A stretch of DNA of 64,000 bases from Anastrepha obliqua (GCF_027943255.1 NC_072894.1:57105601-57169600), one strand, 5' to 3'. Positions 12,570-23,444 are shown, counted from the stretch's first letter. Numbers and translations are program-made. The notes: generated by a model not told the origin, from the sequence alone.

Positions 12570-12670
12570 ATATATATACATATATATATATATATATACA
12601 TATACAAATGTTGAGAGTTCTCTCATCACTCGATTTACCCATGTCTGTCTGTCTGTCCGTCCGTCTGTCC
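12570..12670. repeat. (TA)n and (GTCT/GTCC)n microsatellites
   Basis: A TA-rich run at 12570-12606 is followed by GTCTGTCTGTCTGTCCGTCC at 12643-12662 and extending to 12670, then by AATGAAACTTGGTACACGTA. The pairing of a GTCY run with a GAAACTTGGTACACG motif resembles a dispersed dipteran repeat, but I cannot name it from sequence alone. Confidence 0.6.
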
Positions 12671-12899
12671 ATTCCCATTTCCAATGAAACTTGGTACACG
12701 TATTACTCTTTGGGAAAGGTAAGTTTTAATAGGTATAGTGAAAATGGGTGATATCGAACAATAAGCACGCCCTCCTCTTCCTCTTCTTCGTCTTTACTTG
12801 CTATTCGTAATCGAATGTAAGCGATTGGACAATTTAAAAGTAATAAAGTTTTTTCAGAATTTGTTTTTTTTTTTTTGGACTTTTAATAAAAATTTTAAA

Positions 12900-13475
12900 C
12901 TATACTTGATTTAATTGTGATAGTTTGAAAATTCGCGGTCTCTAGCTACTTCCAAGAGGGGAATTCACGATTTATCCGCCTTATGTTCCCCAACCAAGAA
13001 AACTGCTTACACCCGATACCTCTTCTTCCTTGAATCTTGCCCTGCAATATGAGTTGCAACAGTTTATATTTCGGGTTCCGCAGAGTTTGCTCCAAATATG
13101 AAATTTTTCTCCGCTTCATTCACTTGAGTAGTTGTCTGTCACCGTGAACTCTTCGCAGCACTTCTTCATTAGAAACGTGGTCGGTCCATGGTATATTGAG
13201 CAATCTCCGGATAAGCCACACTTCAAATGTTTCCAGTCTACTCACGTCGGAGAGTTTTATAGTACATATTTCCATGCCGTATAGTAAAACTGACCATACA
13301 TACGATTTTATGAACGCATTTTTAATTGAAGATTAAAGTCGCTACATTTTAGGTCTTTGCCATAATTAAGGAATTCGGACCTTGCCATTTCGATGCGACA
13401 TCCTATTTCTGTTCAGACATCCCAGTTTTCGTTGAGAAGGAAACCATCAAATCAATAGAGGAACTTATAATAATT
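12900..13475 (-). pseudogene. RTE-like non-LTR ORF2, C-terminal fossil
   Basis: Minus-strand codons near 13130-13290 read SDVSRLETFEVWLIRRLLNIPWTDHVSNEEVLRRVHGDRQ and, after a frameshift, KRRKISYLEQTLRNPKYKLLQLILQGKIQGRRGIG (about 13015-13125). The order (F-E-x-W-x-x-R-R, then PWTD, then the R-R-G basic tail) is the usual region after the reverse transcriptase of RTE/CR1-type elements. Frameshifts make it inactive. The element's 5' part is absent from the window. Confidence 0.7.
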
Positions 13476-13485
13476 ATATTAGCAC

Positions 13486-14420
13486 CTACTTCAAAATCAA
13501 TCTTATATGGATTCCGGGATATAGAGATATTGAAGGAAATTGCAAGGCGGATGAGCTAGCCAGAAACGATACTAATCTTCCACTGCTTGAAAACATAAGC
13601 AATATTGGAGTTCCTATGGCAACTTGCAAATTAAGGATATATATATTGTATATATATATAATTGGCACGTACACCCTTTTTGGGTGTTTGGCCGAGCTCC
13701 TCCTCTTATTTATGGTGCGCGTCTTGATGTTGTCCACAAATGGAGGGCCTACAGTTTCAAGCCGACTCCAAACGGAAGATATTTTTATGAGGAGCTTGTT
13801 CATGGCAGAAATACACTCGGAGGTTTGCCATTGCCTGCCAAGGGGCGACCGCTATTAGAAAAATGTTTTTCTTTAATTTTGGTGTTTCACCGAGATTTGA
13901 ACCAACGTTCTCTCTGTGAATTCCGAATGGTAGTCACGCACCAACCCATTCGGCTACGGCGGCCGCAAATTAGGGATAATAAATAATATTCTCCAGGAGG
14001 CCAATAGATCATGGAGAGAAGAAAATACGTGTGTGTTGTAATTTGGCTAGGCTAATTTGGCCGCAAATAGATAAGAGAAGATCGAGAGTTGCTTAACCTC
14101 TCAAGTGAGAACACCTCGAAGGTCGTGGCTTATGTCGTCGGTTATTGGCTGTTTGGTAGGCACTCTTCTAGGCAGAACTTGTAGAGACGAGGAAGAAAGG
14201 AGTAGAGCAAGGTTGTTAGAAAAATCCCATTTTTACTCACTCACGGAACTATCCGTTGTTGAGAAAAAACCTATCCCACGCTTCGTAACAGAGTTTAACC
14301 GGTTCCATGATAAATAAGTACTGAGGTTCCCGTGTTACACTGTGGTACAGCAACGGACCTGCAAGATCTAAATGTGTTAGCTATTTTTAAAACCCACTGC
14401 CACAAAAGACTAACCTAACC
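13486..14420 (+). pseudogene. non-LTR RNase H/3' region fossil, split by a SINE
   Basis: The plus strand reads LIWIPGYRDIEGNCKADELARND up to 13639. After the SINE at 13640-13964 it resumes with LQEANRSWREEN.., IWPQIDKRRSRELLNL and VVAYVVGYWLFGRH. WIPGH-x-x-IEGN-x-x-ADELAR is the RNase H C-terminal motif of I/R1-superfamily retrotransposons. A homologous fossil lies at 38080-39475. The fragment ends in CTAACCTAACCTAA near 14420, a likely 3' end. Stops and frameshifts make it a pseudogene. Confidence 0.78.
13640..13964 (-). mobile_element. tRNA-derived SINE, copy 2 (full length)
   Basis: About 325 bp on the minus strand: head GGCCGCCGTAGCCGAATGGG at 13964, B-box-like GGTTCAAATCTCGG, conserved body, and a TA-rich tail to 13640. 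It is flanked by a 14-bp target duplication with one mismatch (GCAAATTAAGGATA at 13626-13639, GCAAATTAGGGATA at 13965-13978). It interrupts an RNase H reading frame, so it is younger than that fossil. Confidence 0.92.
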
Positions 14421-15990
14421 TAAAAATGCTATGGCATGCCCACTTTTGAGGAAATACGTATACGTAGATAACGGCTTAATAAAACTCGCCCAAACTTGGG
14501 ACACGTAATGCTGCCCACCTCCTTTAGATGCGACATAAATATTATTGGGGGCAGATAAAAAGCTTCCCACTTTTGTATGTTATGACTAAACTTCCGTCCG
14601 CTCGGCTGATGTTTTAAACTATAAGTCTCATTCCGGCCGACTTAACAAATGAAGTGGTAGTTCCACAAAAAATTGCTGCGGTGCCCATCGAACTGGGTGT
14701 ACACTGCACCAAATTTTAAAATAAATTTTTCCCACCTTAATGCTTTCAGTATCTCATCTTCAGTAACCAAAAGCGAGATGCTATTTTTTTTCGCTAAATG
14801 CTTACAGTGGCCATACCCCTTCAAAAAGAGGCCTGGTTTCTCACGCATCTTCGGTTTTTCAGGCCTTACCCCCTTCTCATACACTTAATTTTACTTTGGC
14901 GTTTCCTGCAGCAAAAACACTTCGAACATGTGCATATACATACATGTACACTCAGCTCGACTCTCACGATTTTCTTCTATTTTTTTATATAAAACCCAAA
15001 AAGAAAATTCTATTCAAACATGTTTTACTGGATCGATGTTGAATTGTTGTTGGTTTAGTTAAATTGAAGTTTTCAGCCGCTTGCACCAATGTTCTGAGTA
15101 GTCACTATCGGAGCGCCTCTTTAACATACATAGGTACATACAGAGCATGCATACTCGTGCATAGTATATAATATATTTATAATTCTTCTGCTCTTGTCAT
15201 GCTTCATTCTGCAGCGCCGAAGTCTCCGTTTGCTATTTAAAATGATTCATGTCAAATGTTGAGGCCAGTGGGAGAGGCAAGAAGTCACGACAGCAATTCC
15301 AGCAAAACGCCATTTAAATCGTTTTATGTAGTCTAAAACCAACAGCAGGTCAGAGGGTTAGCTGCGAACTTGCTAGTGCAAGCACAACTACTACTATACA
15401 GTTAGAGGTAAAAGTTTAAGTACAGCCATAAAAAAATTGTACGATAAAAGTATTACAAGTGAAAATAAATGAAAAGAAATATTTTACGGCGTGTGTGTAT
15501 GTTTATATAACAGGATATTCATCAAAGAGGCATAAGAAATAATTCAAGATTTAAATACCATATAAAAAAGCATCTTTCTCGCCAAAAATTCATTCAATTG
15601 GTAAAGTTAAGCTGAAATTATATTGTGATCTCAATGGCTGCCCGTTGACGACGATGCATAAAACCAATTTGCCTATTTCCGATATTTAAGCAATATGTAT
15701 TTACTCTTTGAAGACGACGAATAAAATGGTTTTAGGGAAATAATTCACAAATATGTGTCAATATTTCTGGATGATTACTGAGCTGACGAGATAGATTACA
15801 TAAGGTTTCGCATAGAGGTTCCCGGGCTGGGAAAATTATTACAAATTGGGAGAAAACTAAAACTAGCAAAATTAATTTATTTAATTCAAATAGTTCCCCT
15901 CGGATTCTCTGCATTGCTTTGCATGATCGTGAAGCATATCAAATGCCTTATTTAACTATTTTTAGAAATTTTGTGCTGGATGGCAATTCC
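14421..15990. other. unassigned sequence
   Basis: No domain recognised. 15040-15420 is relatively complex and might be unique host DNA. A TATA-like string lies near 15165, but no linked coding start is visible. Confidence 0.35.
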
Positions 15991-15995
15991 GACCT

Positions 15996-16214
15996 TTGAA
16001 AGTCTTCAATCTGCCTGACAATTGGTTTTCGTGGCCAAATGTAACACTGGGAGCGGTTAATAGGCAGATGCCAGTTTTGGTCAAAATATTGGACAAATAT
16101 TTGTTAACAAAGTTGAACCACGAGCCAGCGTATTATCGTGCAATAAGCGCTAACTTTCATTTTCAGGATATTGTGGTCGAACACGACAAATCCGAGACAG
16201 ACAACGCTTTATAA
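15996..16214 (+). CDS. unrecognised ORF, 72 codons, probably not a gene
   Basis: An open frame (FNLPDNWFSWPNVTLGAVNRQ..) ends at a TAA at 16212. Composition is less biased than chance ORFs nearby, but I recognise no family, signal peptide or membrane segment. It sits just upstream of a mariner fossil and could belong to an unidentified transposon. Treat as weak. Confidence 0.15.
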   Translation: MKVFNLPDNWFSWPNVTLGAVNRQMPVLVKILDKYLLTKLNHEPAYYRAISANFHFQDIVVEHDKSETDNAL

Positions 16215-16499
16215 ATCTAAAATAGGAAACAGCATTAAATTTTTGGATTTGAAAACAAATGCTTCATTTATTTTGATATGATATCGAACATACGCTAAGT
16301 ACTGCTTAAAAAGTTATAGACATCTTGGTGCTCATCCATCAGATGCACCGAAAAAGTACTCAAGCAACTCCCAGTAGAAGGAATATATTTCCTCGCGCTT
16401 ACCCTATGATCAGAAACGAACCGCGCACGTGGCAACCAGTCCATATTTTTTTCTTATGTTGGTATGACTGTAAAACACACATCTGTCACTTTTTAGCGC

Positions 16500-16830
16500 C
16501 ATCGGATCATTAGTGTCTGCCTGGCCGGGCGGAAATGTGGGCAAACAATTCTTGGATTTTGCATGATGATAACGCGCCATCGCACCAAGCCCAAATTGTG
16601 ATGGGTTATTTGAACAAACACCAAGTAAATGGACTTCGTGGAAAGAGATTTCAGTCGATAGAGGAGATCAAAGAGAATGCAAAGAAGGAGCTGGAGGCCA
16701 TCTCTTCGTCGGCCTACCAGGGTTGCATGCAGGACTGGGTTAAGCGTTGGCACATGTGTGTTCCTTCAGACGGGCCATATTTTGAAGGAGATAAAATAAA
16801 TTTGCCTGAAATTTAACTTTGTTTTGTTTT
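16500..16830 (+). pseudogene. mariner transposase, C-terminal fossil
   Basis: The plus frame MWANNSWILHDDNAPSHQAQIVMG carries the second catalytic Asp motif (HDNAPSH). It then jumps to LRGKRFQSIEEIKENAKKELEAI..QDWVKRWHMCV and ends in YFEGDKINL, the C-terminus of a mariner transposase. The YSPDLAP-type region with the third Asp is deleted. Upstream catalytic and DNA-binding parts are missing and no TIRs are evident. Confidence 0.82.
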
Positions 16831-16899
16831 ATTTAAATATTCCCGGTACTTTCAGATCCTAGGGTACATACCATGTCTCAATATTAACTGGTTTTGTTG

Positions 16900-17610
16900 C
16901 TCCTCAATGAAAAGTTGCCCTAATAAAAATGATCCTTAAACCCAGAAAAAGTAGAATCTTATCGCCCCATCATCTTGTAGCCTTTTCCCTCAAAAACTTT
17001 GGAGTCACCATTTCTCAAAAGAATGATATCCATAATTGAAGACCCAAAATTAATTCTAAACCACAAATTCGGCTTCACAAAAACACATGGTACCATCGAA
17101 CAAGACTCGTAAATAATATTCACAAAGCATTTGCACAGAGAAGTATTACACAGATGCATTTCTCGACATATCTCGAGCATTCGCCAGGTCTGGCATGACG
17201 GTTTATTTTATAAAATAAAGACTACTCTAACCACAATGATTATACAAAATCCTACCTAAAATATCGGCACTATTTTGTAAAACAAAGTGAAGTAAAACAA
17301 TGCCAGCTCTAGGAAATATTATAGAGCCCCTCTTATATGTACTCACGATCTACCAGTTACTGAGAAAGCTATCGTCGGAACTTTTGCATATGACACCGCT
17401 TAAATTGCAAAAGGAACTTAATGAAATAACTCAATGCCTCAAAGGCTAAATAAAATCAAATGAGACAAAATCGTTTCAAGTAACTTTTACACTCAAGCGA
17501 AACACTTGTCCATCCGTTAAACTCAATAATACCTACAATCATACCCGAAAGTAATGTTCCAAAATATCTCGGAATGCATCTTAACTGCAAACTCACATGA
17601 AAACACACAT
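16900..17610 (+). pseudogene. Jockey-clade reverse transcriptase fossil
   Basis: Plus-strand codons across shifting frames read VESYRPIS (about 16952), a truncated FGFxxxHGTIEQ block (about 17065), YTDAFLDISRAFARSGM (about 17150), the PLLYVLTI region (about 17330), VGTFAYDTA (about 17380, a degenerate FADDTA catalytic box) and KYLGMHLNCKLT (about 17560). This is the order of the RT domain of Jockey elements; compare the intact example at 40141-41235. The catalytic YADD is degraded and stops are frequent. Confidence 0.75.
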
Positions 17611-17639
17611 TTTTACTAAACGCAACGCAAACTTCGAAC

Positions 17640-18130
17640 TCTTTATTGGTGGTTAGAACGCAATTCCAAATGCACTTTACACTCCCCCACAAATAAAAGT
17701 CGAAAGGTGTGATATCACACGATCTTGGTTGCCAATCCACTATGCTGAGACAAGAGGTACATTAGTCAACGAAACGACGACGCAGTAAGTCCATCGTTTC
17801 ACGTACTGTACAGCAAGTAGCGCCACCTTGTAAGAACCAAATATTATGGGGATTACGGGCTTCAATTTCCGGCATCAAAATCGTTTATCATGGCGCGATA
17901 GCATTCGTCGTTCACTGTTACATTGACGCTAGCCACGTCTTTGAAGTAATAACAGCCGATGATTCCTTCAGCCCATAGGCTGCACCAAACGGTTGTTTTC
18001 AATGGAAATCATGGCTCTTTTTGAATGGCTTCGAGTTGCTCTTCAGTCCAAATATGGCAATTTTGCTAATGACCATTAAGCCAAAAATGAGCCTCATCGC
18101 TGAATATCATAGGTTGGCCTGAGTGAGCGA
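17640..18130 (-). pseudogene. DD41D-type transposase fossil (family F)
   Basis: On the minus strand, from about 18110 downward: IFSDEAHFWLNGH (first Asp), TTVWCSLWAEGIIGCYYFKD, VNDECYRAMI, NIWFLQGGATCCTVRETMDLL (second Asp changed to Gly) and VDWQPRSCDITPFDFYLWGSV (third Asp present). It has at least one frameshift and in-frame stops. The motif set is that of rosa-like DD41D elements. Ends were not located with confidence. Confidence 0.8.
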
Positions 18131-18239
18131 AAAACACTTTTCACAGAGCGTAGATTTTCCTACAGTTGTACGATTTATAACCGTTGTTGAGGCGTGAGTC
18201 TTTCATGATGAAATGTTAGTGAATACATAATAAAATTAT

Positions 18240-19107
18240 GTACTTAGTTTGACAAGTGTCACGTGTGATGTGTTAAAAAATCCTATTGGAAAAAGTACCA
18301 AGCAATTATTTCACCGCACGTGACAAACTTAAGACGTCTCCTCGTTTTCATTACTTTTATTAAATTGAAAAAAAAAAGACTGAGTATCTACTAACATTCT
18401 TTCCTATATATTTTTATTATATTTTTAAATGCAAAATTTTTAAGCGTGTATCTAAAAACTTTTGCCTTCCACTGTAGATACGTACATAGAGATATCTCTA
18501 TTTAATTTAAACTTGTTAATTCGTTTGCTTCCCTTGTTCAGCTTACAGCGATAATTTATTGCCACTGCTTTTTTTGCCGCTTCTACTTGTAAGTAAATAT
18601 GTAATTTATTTTATAGAAAAAACTAACAAAACGCTTCGCAATGTTTTTATTTCTCTTGTTACAAAATCATTCCATAAGACTTGAAAGCATTGCACAATAG
18701 AAAACAAAATGTAACTTTATTGTCACACGTAAAAATTTCTACTTTCTTCAAATAAAATGTTGTCATAAATTAGTTAGATAAAAAATGTGTGACACCAGTT
18801 TTGCAATCCTTAAAAGCATTGTTTTTATCAACTGCGATTCAGTAGTGGGCAATGGCATTTTATGGTCTACGCTTTTCGTGTTAAAAAGAAAGCGAACAAT
18901 TTTCACGATTATTTAATTGCGTACGTAGATATGTGCTTACATATGTTTTGCTAATAAGTAGCGTAATACGGGCAAACCACGAGTACTTTACAGCTTCCTC
19001 TAAAATGTAAAGACATGGCAGAAATTATTGTAAGTGGTAGTAAAATATTGCTAAATATAATATATTTACACGAGTCTTGTATAACTAAGGTTAATAGTAG
19101 TAAAGGT
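18240..19107. other. unassigned AT-rich sequence
   Basis: No gene or repeat recognised. Confidence 0.4.
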
Positions 19108-19111
19108 TTAA

Positions 19112-19849
19112 GGGGTAACACCACTGTACACGCGTAAAATAAACACGATTTTTAAAGAATTTTTTTGTATAGAAGGAAAGGGGAAACAATCACTCTGATT
19201 TGGGAAGTTATTACTTATATACTAAAATACAAAACTACAAAGTTTGCTCGAAAAATTTTACAAAATGGCGGCATTGGAGACATTTTTGTAAAGTGGTTTC
19301 TCTTGAAGGAGCTCCGCGGCACGCAGCACAGAGGGTGCAAATTTTAATCTGGAACAAAGAAACATTTTTTTTCTTAATCTAGATAAGAATAGCTAGAGAA
19401 ACACGTAGGGGATTTAAAAAATATTTATTTTTGTGGAATTAGCAAGCATTTGAAGGAAAAAACTCTATTTTGGACTAAAATAACGGCACTTAAATAATTA
19501 TAACAATCGTTTAAATTAATCTATCGAAAATCCCCTACGCTCTTCTCTTAAGAAGGTTATTATACAGACGTAGTGAAAAACCTGATTAAAAATATTTAAA
19601 ATTGTTTGAGTTATGCTGCGTGCCAATTTCAGAAAACGTGTTTTGAGAAAAACGCGTTTAAAGTTTGGAAATTTGGAGAAGTCGTTAGGTAGCAGTCACT
19701 AACGCTTGGTTAAAAGCTTAAAATATTTATGAAATAGACTTCGGTAACGTATAAAATTTTTTGTTCTGTATTTTAAAAGGTTCAAAGAATTTTTTAAGCT
19801 TATAAAAAAAAAAATCAATTTTTTGAAATTTCTACAGTGGTGTTACCCC
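19112..19849. mobile_element. 738-bp MITE with TTAA target duplication
   Basis: Perfect 17-bp terminal inverted repeats, GGGGTAACACCACTGTA at 19112-19128 and its complement at 19833-19849, sit directly inside TTAA at 19108-19111 and 19850-19853. No transposase remnant was recognised inside; the ORFs at 19165-19382 look accidental. TTAA duplication is the hallmark of piggyBac-type transposition, so this may be a non-autonomous piggyBac-superfamily element. Its ends differ from those of the piggyBac at 23408. Confidence 0.88.
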
Positions 19850-20167
19850 TTAAGGTATGGCCCCTTAGCACTGCGACCATATTGATCTATTGTGTACCCT
19901 ATGCTGTCTATTGACTGTTAAGTATGCTTATGAATTGTACCAGCTCCTTCTGAGGAAGTGATTGAAGGTCTTCATCTGTAAGCATGAACTTGTTTAAAAA
20001 CCTTTTCCTTCCTGTGAGAGTGCGAATGCTCTTTTTGTTTAACGTGAGGGCCATATTACCTCTTTTGTATAACTATAGTCCTGTCAACTTTATTTTGTTT
20101 TCGAACAATTAAAGTTTGCAATTTCTCCGAACGCTCGAATGTGAATTTTGAAGGCAATTTCATAATA

Positions 20168-21447
20168 GGACTATGAATAAGTTCGTGCGGTTTTTTTTCG
20201 AAATTTGAAACTTTATTGACGTAAAATGGTTACAAATTTAATATTCAAAGTATTGTCCATCGCTTACTACTACTTTTTCCCATCTTTCTGGCAATTCACG
20301 GATTCCCTTTGTGAAAAATTCGGTCGTTTTTGCCGCAATCCACGAATCGATCCATTTTTTGACTTCATCGTAATTACGGAAGTGCTGGTCAGCCAGGCCA
20401 TGTTGCATCGATCGGAAGAGATAGTAATCGGATGGCGCAAGGTCTGGACTATACGGCGGGTGGGGTAGGACATCCCATTTGAGCGTTTCTAAGTATGTTT
20501 TGACCACTTGTGCAACATGTGGCCGAGCATTGTCATGTTGCAAAATAACTTTGTCGTGTCTATCGGCGTATTGCGGCCGTTTTTCTCGCAGTGCTCGGCT
20601 CAAACGCATCAATTGTCGTCGGTAGACATCCCCCGTAATCGTTTCATTCGGTTTCAGTAGCTCATAATACACAACACCCAGCTGGTCCCACCAGATACAC
20701 AGCATAACCTTCAGGCCATGAATATTCTGCGCCGACGTCGATGTTGAAGCATGGCCAGGGTATCCATACGTTGCCCGACGTTTTGGATTGTCGTAATGGA
20801 CCCACTTTTCATCGCCAGTCACAATTCGATGCAAAAAACCCTTTCTTTTGTGCCGTTGAAGCAGTTGTTCGCATGCCATAAAACGGCGTTCAACGTCTCT
20901 TGGCTTCAATTCATACGGCACCCAATGGCCTACCTTTCGGATCATTCCCATGGCTTTTAAACGTTTGGAAATGGTTGATTGATCAACTCCCAAAGTTTTT
21001 GCAACCTCTTCTTGCGTTTGAGCCGGATCTTGATCGAGCAATTCCTCCAATTCGGTATCCATGAACTTTGGCGGCGCACCCTCGCGTTCTTCGTCTTCCA
21101 AGCCAAAATCACCACTTTTAAAGCGTGCAAACCACTTCTGGCACGTTCGCTCAGCTAGAGCATGCTCACCATAAACTTCCACCAAGATACGATGACTTTC
21201 GGCTGCTTTTTTCTTCATATTAAAATAATGAAGAAGAATTCCCCGCAAAAACACATTATTTGGCACGAAATTCGACATTTTCAAGTGTGGTAAAAATATT
21301 GTTGTTTACGCTTCAAATAAAAAACTTATACTGACGTTTGTGCCTTACGACAGTAGCTCTCCAATGAATGTTTGGAAATGTGGATCGATGGAATAATAAT
21401 CAAGTTACGCCATCTGTTGTAAAACCGCACGAACTTATTCATAGTCC
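20168..21447 (-). mobile_element. full-length mariner (M1), 1280 bp
   Basis: Identical 27-bp TIRs starting GGACTATGAATAAGTTCGTG, with TA at both flanks (20166-20167 and 21448-21449). Length is close to that of Mos1 (1286 bp). It encodes one uninterrupted transposase on the minus strand. This is the only complete element of its family in the window. Copies M2-M4 have the same ends but damaged genes. Confidence 0.96.
20238..21278 (-). CDS. mariner transposase, apparently intact, 346 aa
   Basis: DNA cut-and-paste transposase that binds the TIRs and inserts at TA. I chose the ATG at 21278 (MSNFVPNNVFLRG..), which gives the usual mariner length; an upstream TTG is not a credible start. The N-terminal third holds two helix-turn-helix regions (about residues 25-60 and 87-112, ending STISKRLKAMG). 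It is followed by the linker motif WVPYEL, a variant of WVPHEL. The catalytic triad is D156 (VTGDEKW), D249 (QHDNARPH) and D284 (YSPDLAPSDYYLF), with 34 residues between the last two, so DD34D. There are no stops or frameshifts. Close resemblance to the mauritiana (Mos1) subfamily is from recognition, not a search. Activity is unproven. Confidence 0.95.
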   Translation of the reverse strand: MSNFVPNNVFLRGILLHYFNMKKKAAESHRILVEVYGEHALAERTCQKWFARFKSGDFGLEDEEREGAPPKFMDTELEELLDQDPAQTQEEVAKTLGVDQSTISKRLKAMGMIRKVGHWVPYELKPRDVERRFMACEQLLQRHKRKGFLHRIVTGDEKWVHYDNPKRRATYGYPGHASTSTSAQNIHGLKVMLCIWWDQLGVVYYELLKPNETITGDVYRRQLMRLSRALREKRPQYADRHDKVILQHDNARPHVAQVVKTYLETLKWDVLPHPPYSPDLAPSDYYLFRSMQHGLADQHFRNYDEVKKWIDSWIAAKTTEFFTKGIRELPERWEKVVVSDGQYFEY

Positions 21448-21449
21448 TA

Positions 21450-22285
21450 TTAATTTTGTGATTAAGAGATCCTAACATCCTAGAAGAAATCTAACCACAA
21501 ATGGTCAGAAATTTTCATTTTACCTCATACTCGTACAAAGGCATTTTATGTTTTGCGATTTTTACCTCCCTGAGTACAGCACCAAGGAAGACCCGGTAAT
21601 GATGGGTGAAAGAGTGTAAGTTTTTAGAAGTAACCAGATTCCGTCACGATATAAGTTAAACAACCCAGCTACGGTTGTTTACAAAACAATTGGTTCCGGA
21701 CGAGACCGGTCTTTATTGGTTGATTGATAGTTTACAAAAGAACTTACAAATTAGTTTAATTCTAATACTTGCTGGTATTTCCTAAATGACTTTTGGTTGC
21801 GCGTGTAGAGTGTAAGGTTACCCTAATATTTTGGTTGTGTCGTATGAAGTATTGGGTTAGCTTATGCAAGCTTCTAATAACATAAATCATATATAACTGT
21901 ACATTTGATAGAACTATACAGGAAAGCCTGAAATAAAGCCAAAAGAATGAATCAATTCAAATTTGACAAAATTATCTTTTGCATGACGCATCTCGTAGCA
22001 TATGATTGCTGGTTTCTTGGGCATAAGAATTGTGTAGAAGTAATATATATCATGCAGTAATGAATAGTTAAATTACTAAAGAGTAGCACCGGACAAAAAT
22101 GAAAATGCCACCCCAAAAATAATTACTGTCATCACCATGTCAATGCGTGACCGACCTATTTGACCGACCAAATCACTGAACCAGTAGATACCAATACCTC
22201 TGAAAGCAATCAGCCCGCAAGTTTGAGATACGTAAATGGGAGAGGAAATATAACGTTGGAGTAAAAGAATGGTTTAAAACTCTTT
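21450..22285. other. unassigned sequence
   Basis: No ORF or repeat recognised. Confidence 0.4.
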
Positions 22286-22289
22286 TATG

Positions 22290-22570
22290 GTCAATCTTAA
22301 TCCTGGGCGATGCTACGACTACTAACATGCCGCTCAACTTCGATTATTTTTGTAATCTTATCTACATTTTCGATATTATCTACATTTCCTTTAACACCAA
22401 AAATGCCTGAACGACGATACCGGAATTGCACGTAATTAGCAATTATATTATCGGCACTATAAACCCCCTTCACAATTTCAGCGGCATGGCTTGTAGTTTC
22501 ACCTTTACCAAAGAAAAACTGTAGAAATGATGAATTTTCTCTTTGTTGACTTCCATTGTTAGCACCCTGT
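22290..22570 (-). pseudogene. mariner-type transposase, N-terminal fossil
   Basis: The minus frame contains FFFGKGETTSHAAEIVKGVYSADNIIANYVQFRYRRSGIFGVKG and then NVDNIENVDKITKIIEVERHVSSRSIAQD. This is the pattern of the first helix-turn-helix of mariner-like transposases (KGE..S.AAE.V..VYG..T....Q.WF.RF) plus the linker to the second. The catalytic domain is absent. No TIRs were found. Confidence 0.65.
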
Positions 22571-22604
22571 AACTCACAACTGAAAGGAATAAACAAAAAA
22601 CAGA

Positions 22605-23110
22605 ATTGTGATTAATAGAAATACATAATAAAAAAATAATTGTTCAGCTATTTCAATAGTGAAAAAAAAAAAACACTGACCGGAATAAATGTGCAGAAAG
22701 TAAAAAAATGATGGGCGTCTAATCGAAAAACTAAATTATGATAGATAACAAAAGAACTTGGGATTAATGAAAAAGAAATTGGATAGATTTTACATGAGCA
22801 TTTTAGTACCACACCTGCTCCCACTGTTCGTCATGCAGCGCATATTGGGAAGATATTATAATCATTAGCCACCAAGCACACCGTCACATCAACATTTTCC
22901 GAATTGGATAAACAGTGAAGCGATCAAATCTAGAAGTGACAGTTATCATTTTGAAAAAGTTGAGTACATCGTTTACTTAGTACCCAGTTTGTAACATTCG
23001 TATATTTTAAAAGTATGCTTCAGGTTGGGCATTTTCTCGACTCATGGAAAGTCTCAAAAATACTTGTAATTATAATATTAAACGAAAAATTCAACGGCAG
23101 TGTATTCATA
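22605..23110. other. unassigned sequence
   Basis: AT-rich; nothing recognised. Confidence 0.4.
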
Positions 23111-23111
23111 T

Positions 23112-23352
23112 ATGAAGAAAAACATATTTCATAATAGCGGTCGCCCCTCGGCAGGCAATGGCAAACCTCCGAGTGTATTTCTGCCATGAAAAAGCTCCTT
23201 ATAAAAATATCTGCCGTTCGGAGTCGGCTTGAAACTGTAGGTCCCTCCATTTGGAACAACATCAAGACGCACACCACAAATAGGAGGAGGAGCTCGGCCA
23301 AACACCCAAAAAGGGTGTACGCGCCAATTATATATATATTTATATATATGCA
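23112..23352 (+). mobile_element. tRNA-derived SINE, copy 3 (5'-truncated)
   Basis: Plus orientation. It starts within the body (GAAAAACATATTTCATAATA, then GCGGTCGCCCCTCGGCAGGC) and lacks the tRNA head. It runs through TAGGAGGAGGAGCTCGGCC and GGGTGTACGCGCCAATTATA to a TA-rich tail at about 23352. Loss of the head removes the internal promoter. Confidence 0.88.
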
Positions 23353-23444
23353 TATATGTAGGTCTAGTATTACTTTATAATATGAGTTTTTTCCAAAAAA
23401 ACATTAACCCTTAACTACAGACGTCAAATTATATGAACGTTAGT

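Noticed and set aside
12640..12670. CRISPR-like short repeats
   Set aside because: Simple GTCT/GTCC microsatellite without spacers, in a eukaryotic context.
13616..13986. Recurrent ORFs encoding MAEIHSEVCHCLPRGDRY-like peptides at many sites
   Set aside because: They are frames through the SINE body, occur in several overlapping phases, and are broken in most copies. Repetition of the peptide reflects repetition of the SINE.
20226..20473. ORFs opposite or shifted within the mariner transposase (also at 55365-55612)
   Set aside because: They are shadows of the transposase gene on the other strand or frame.
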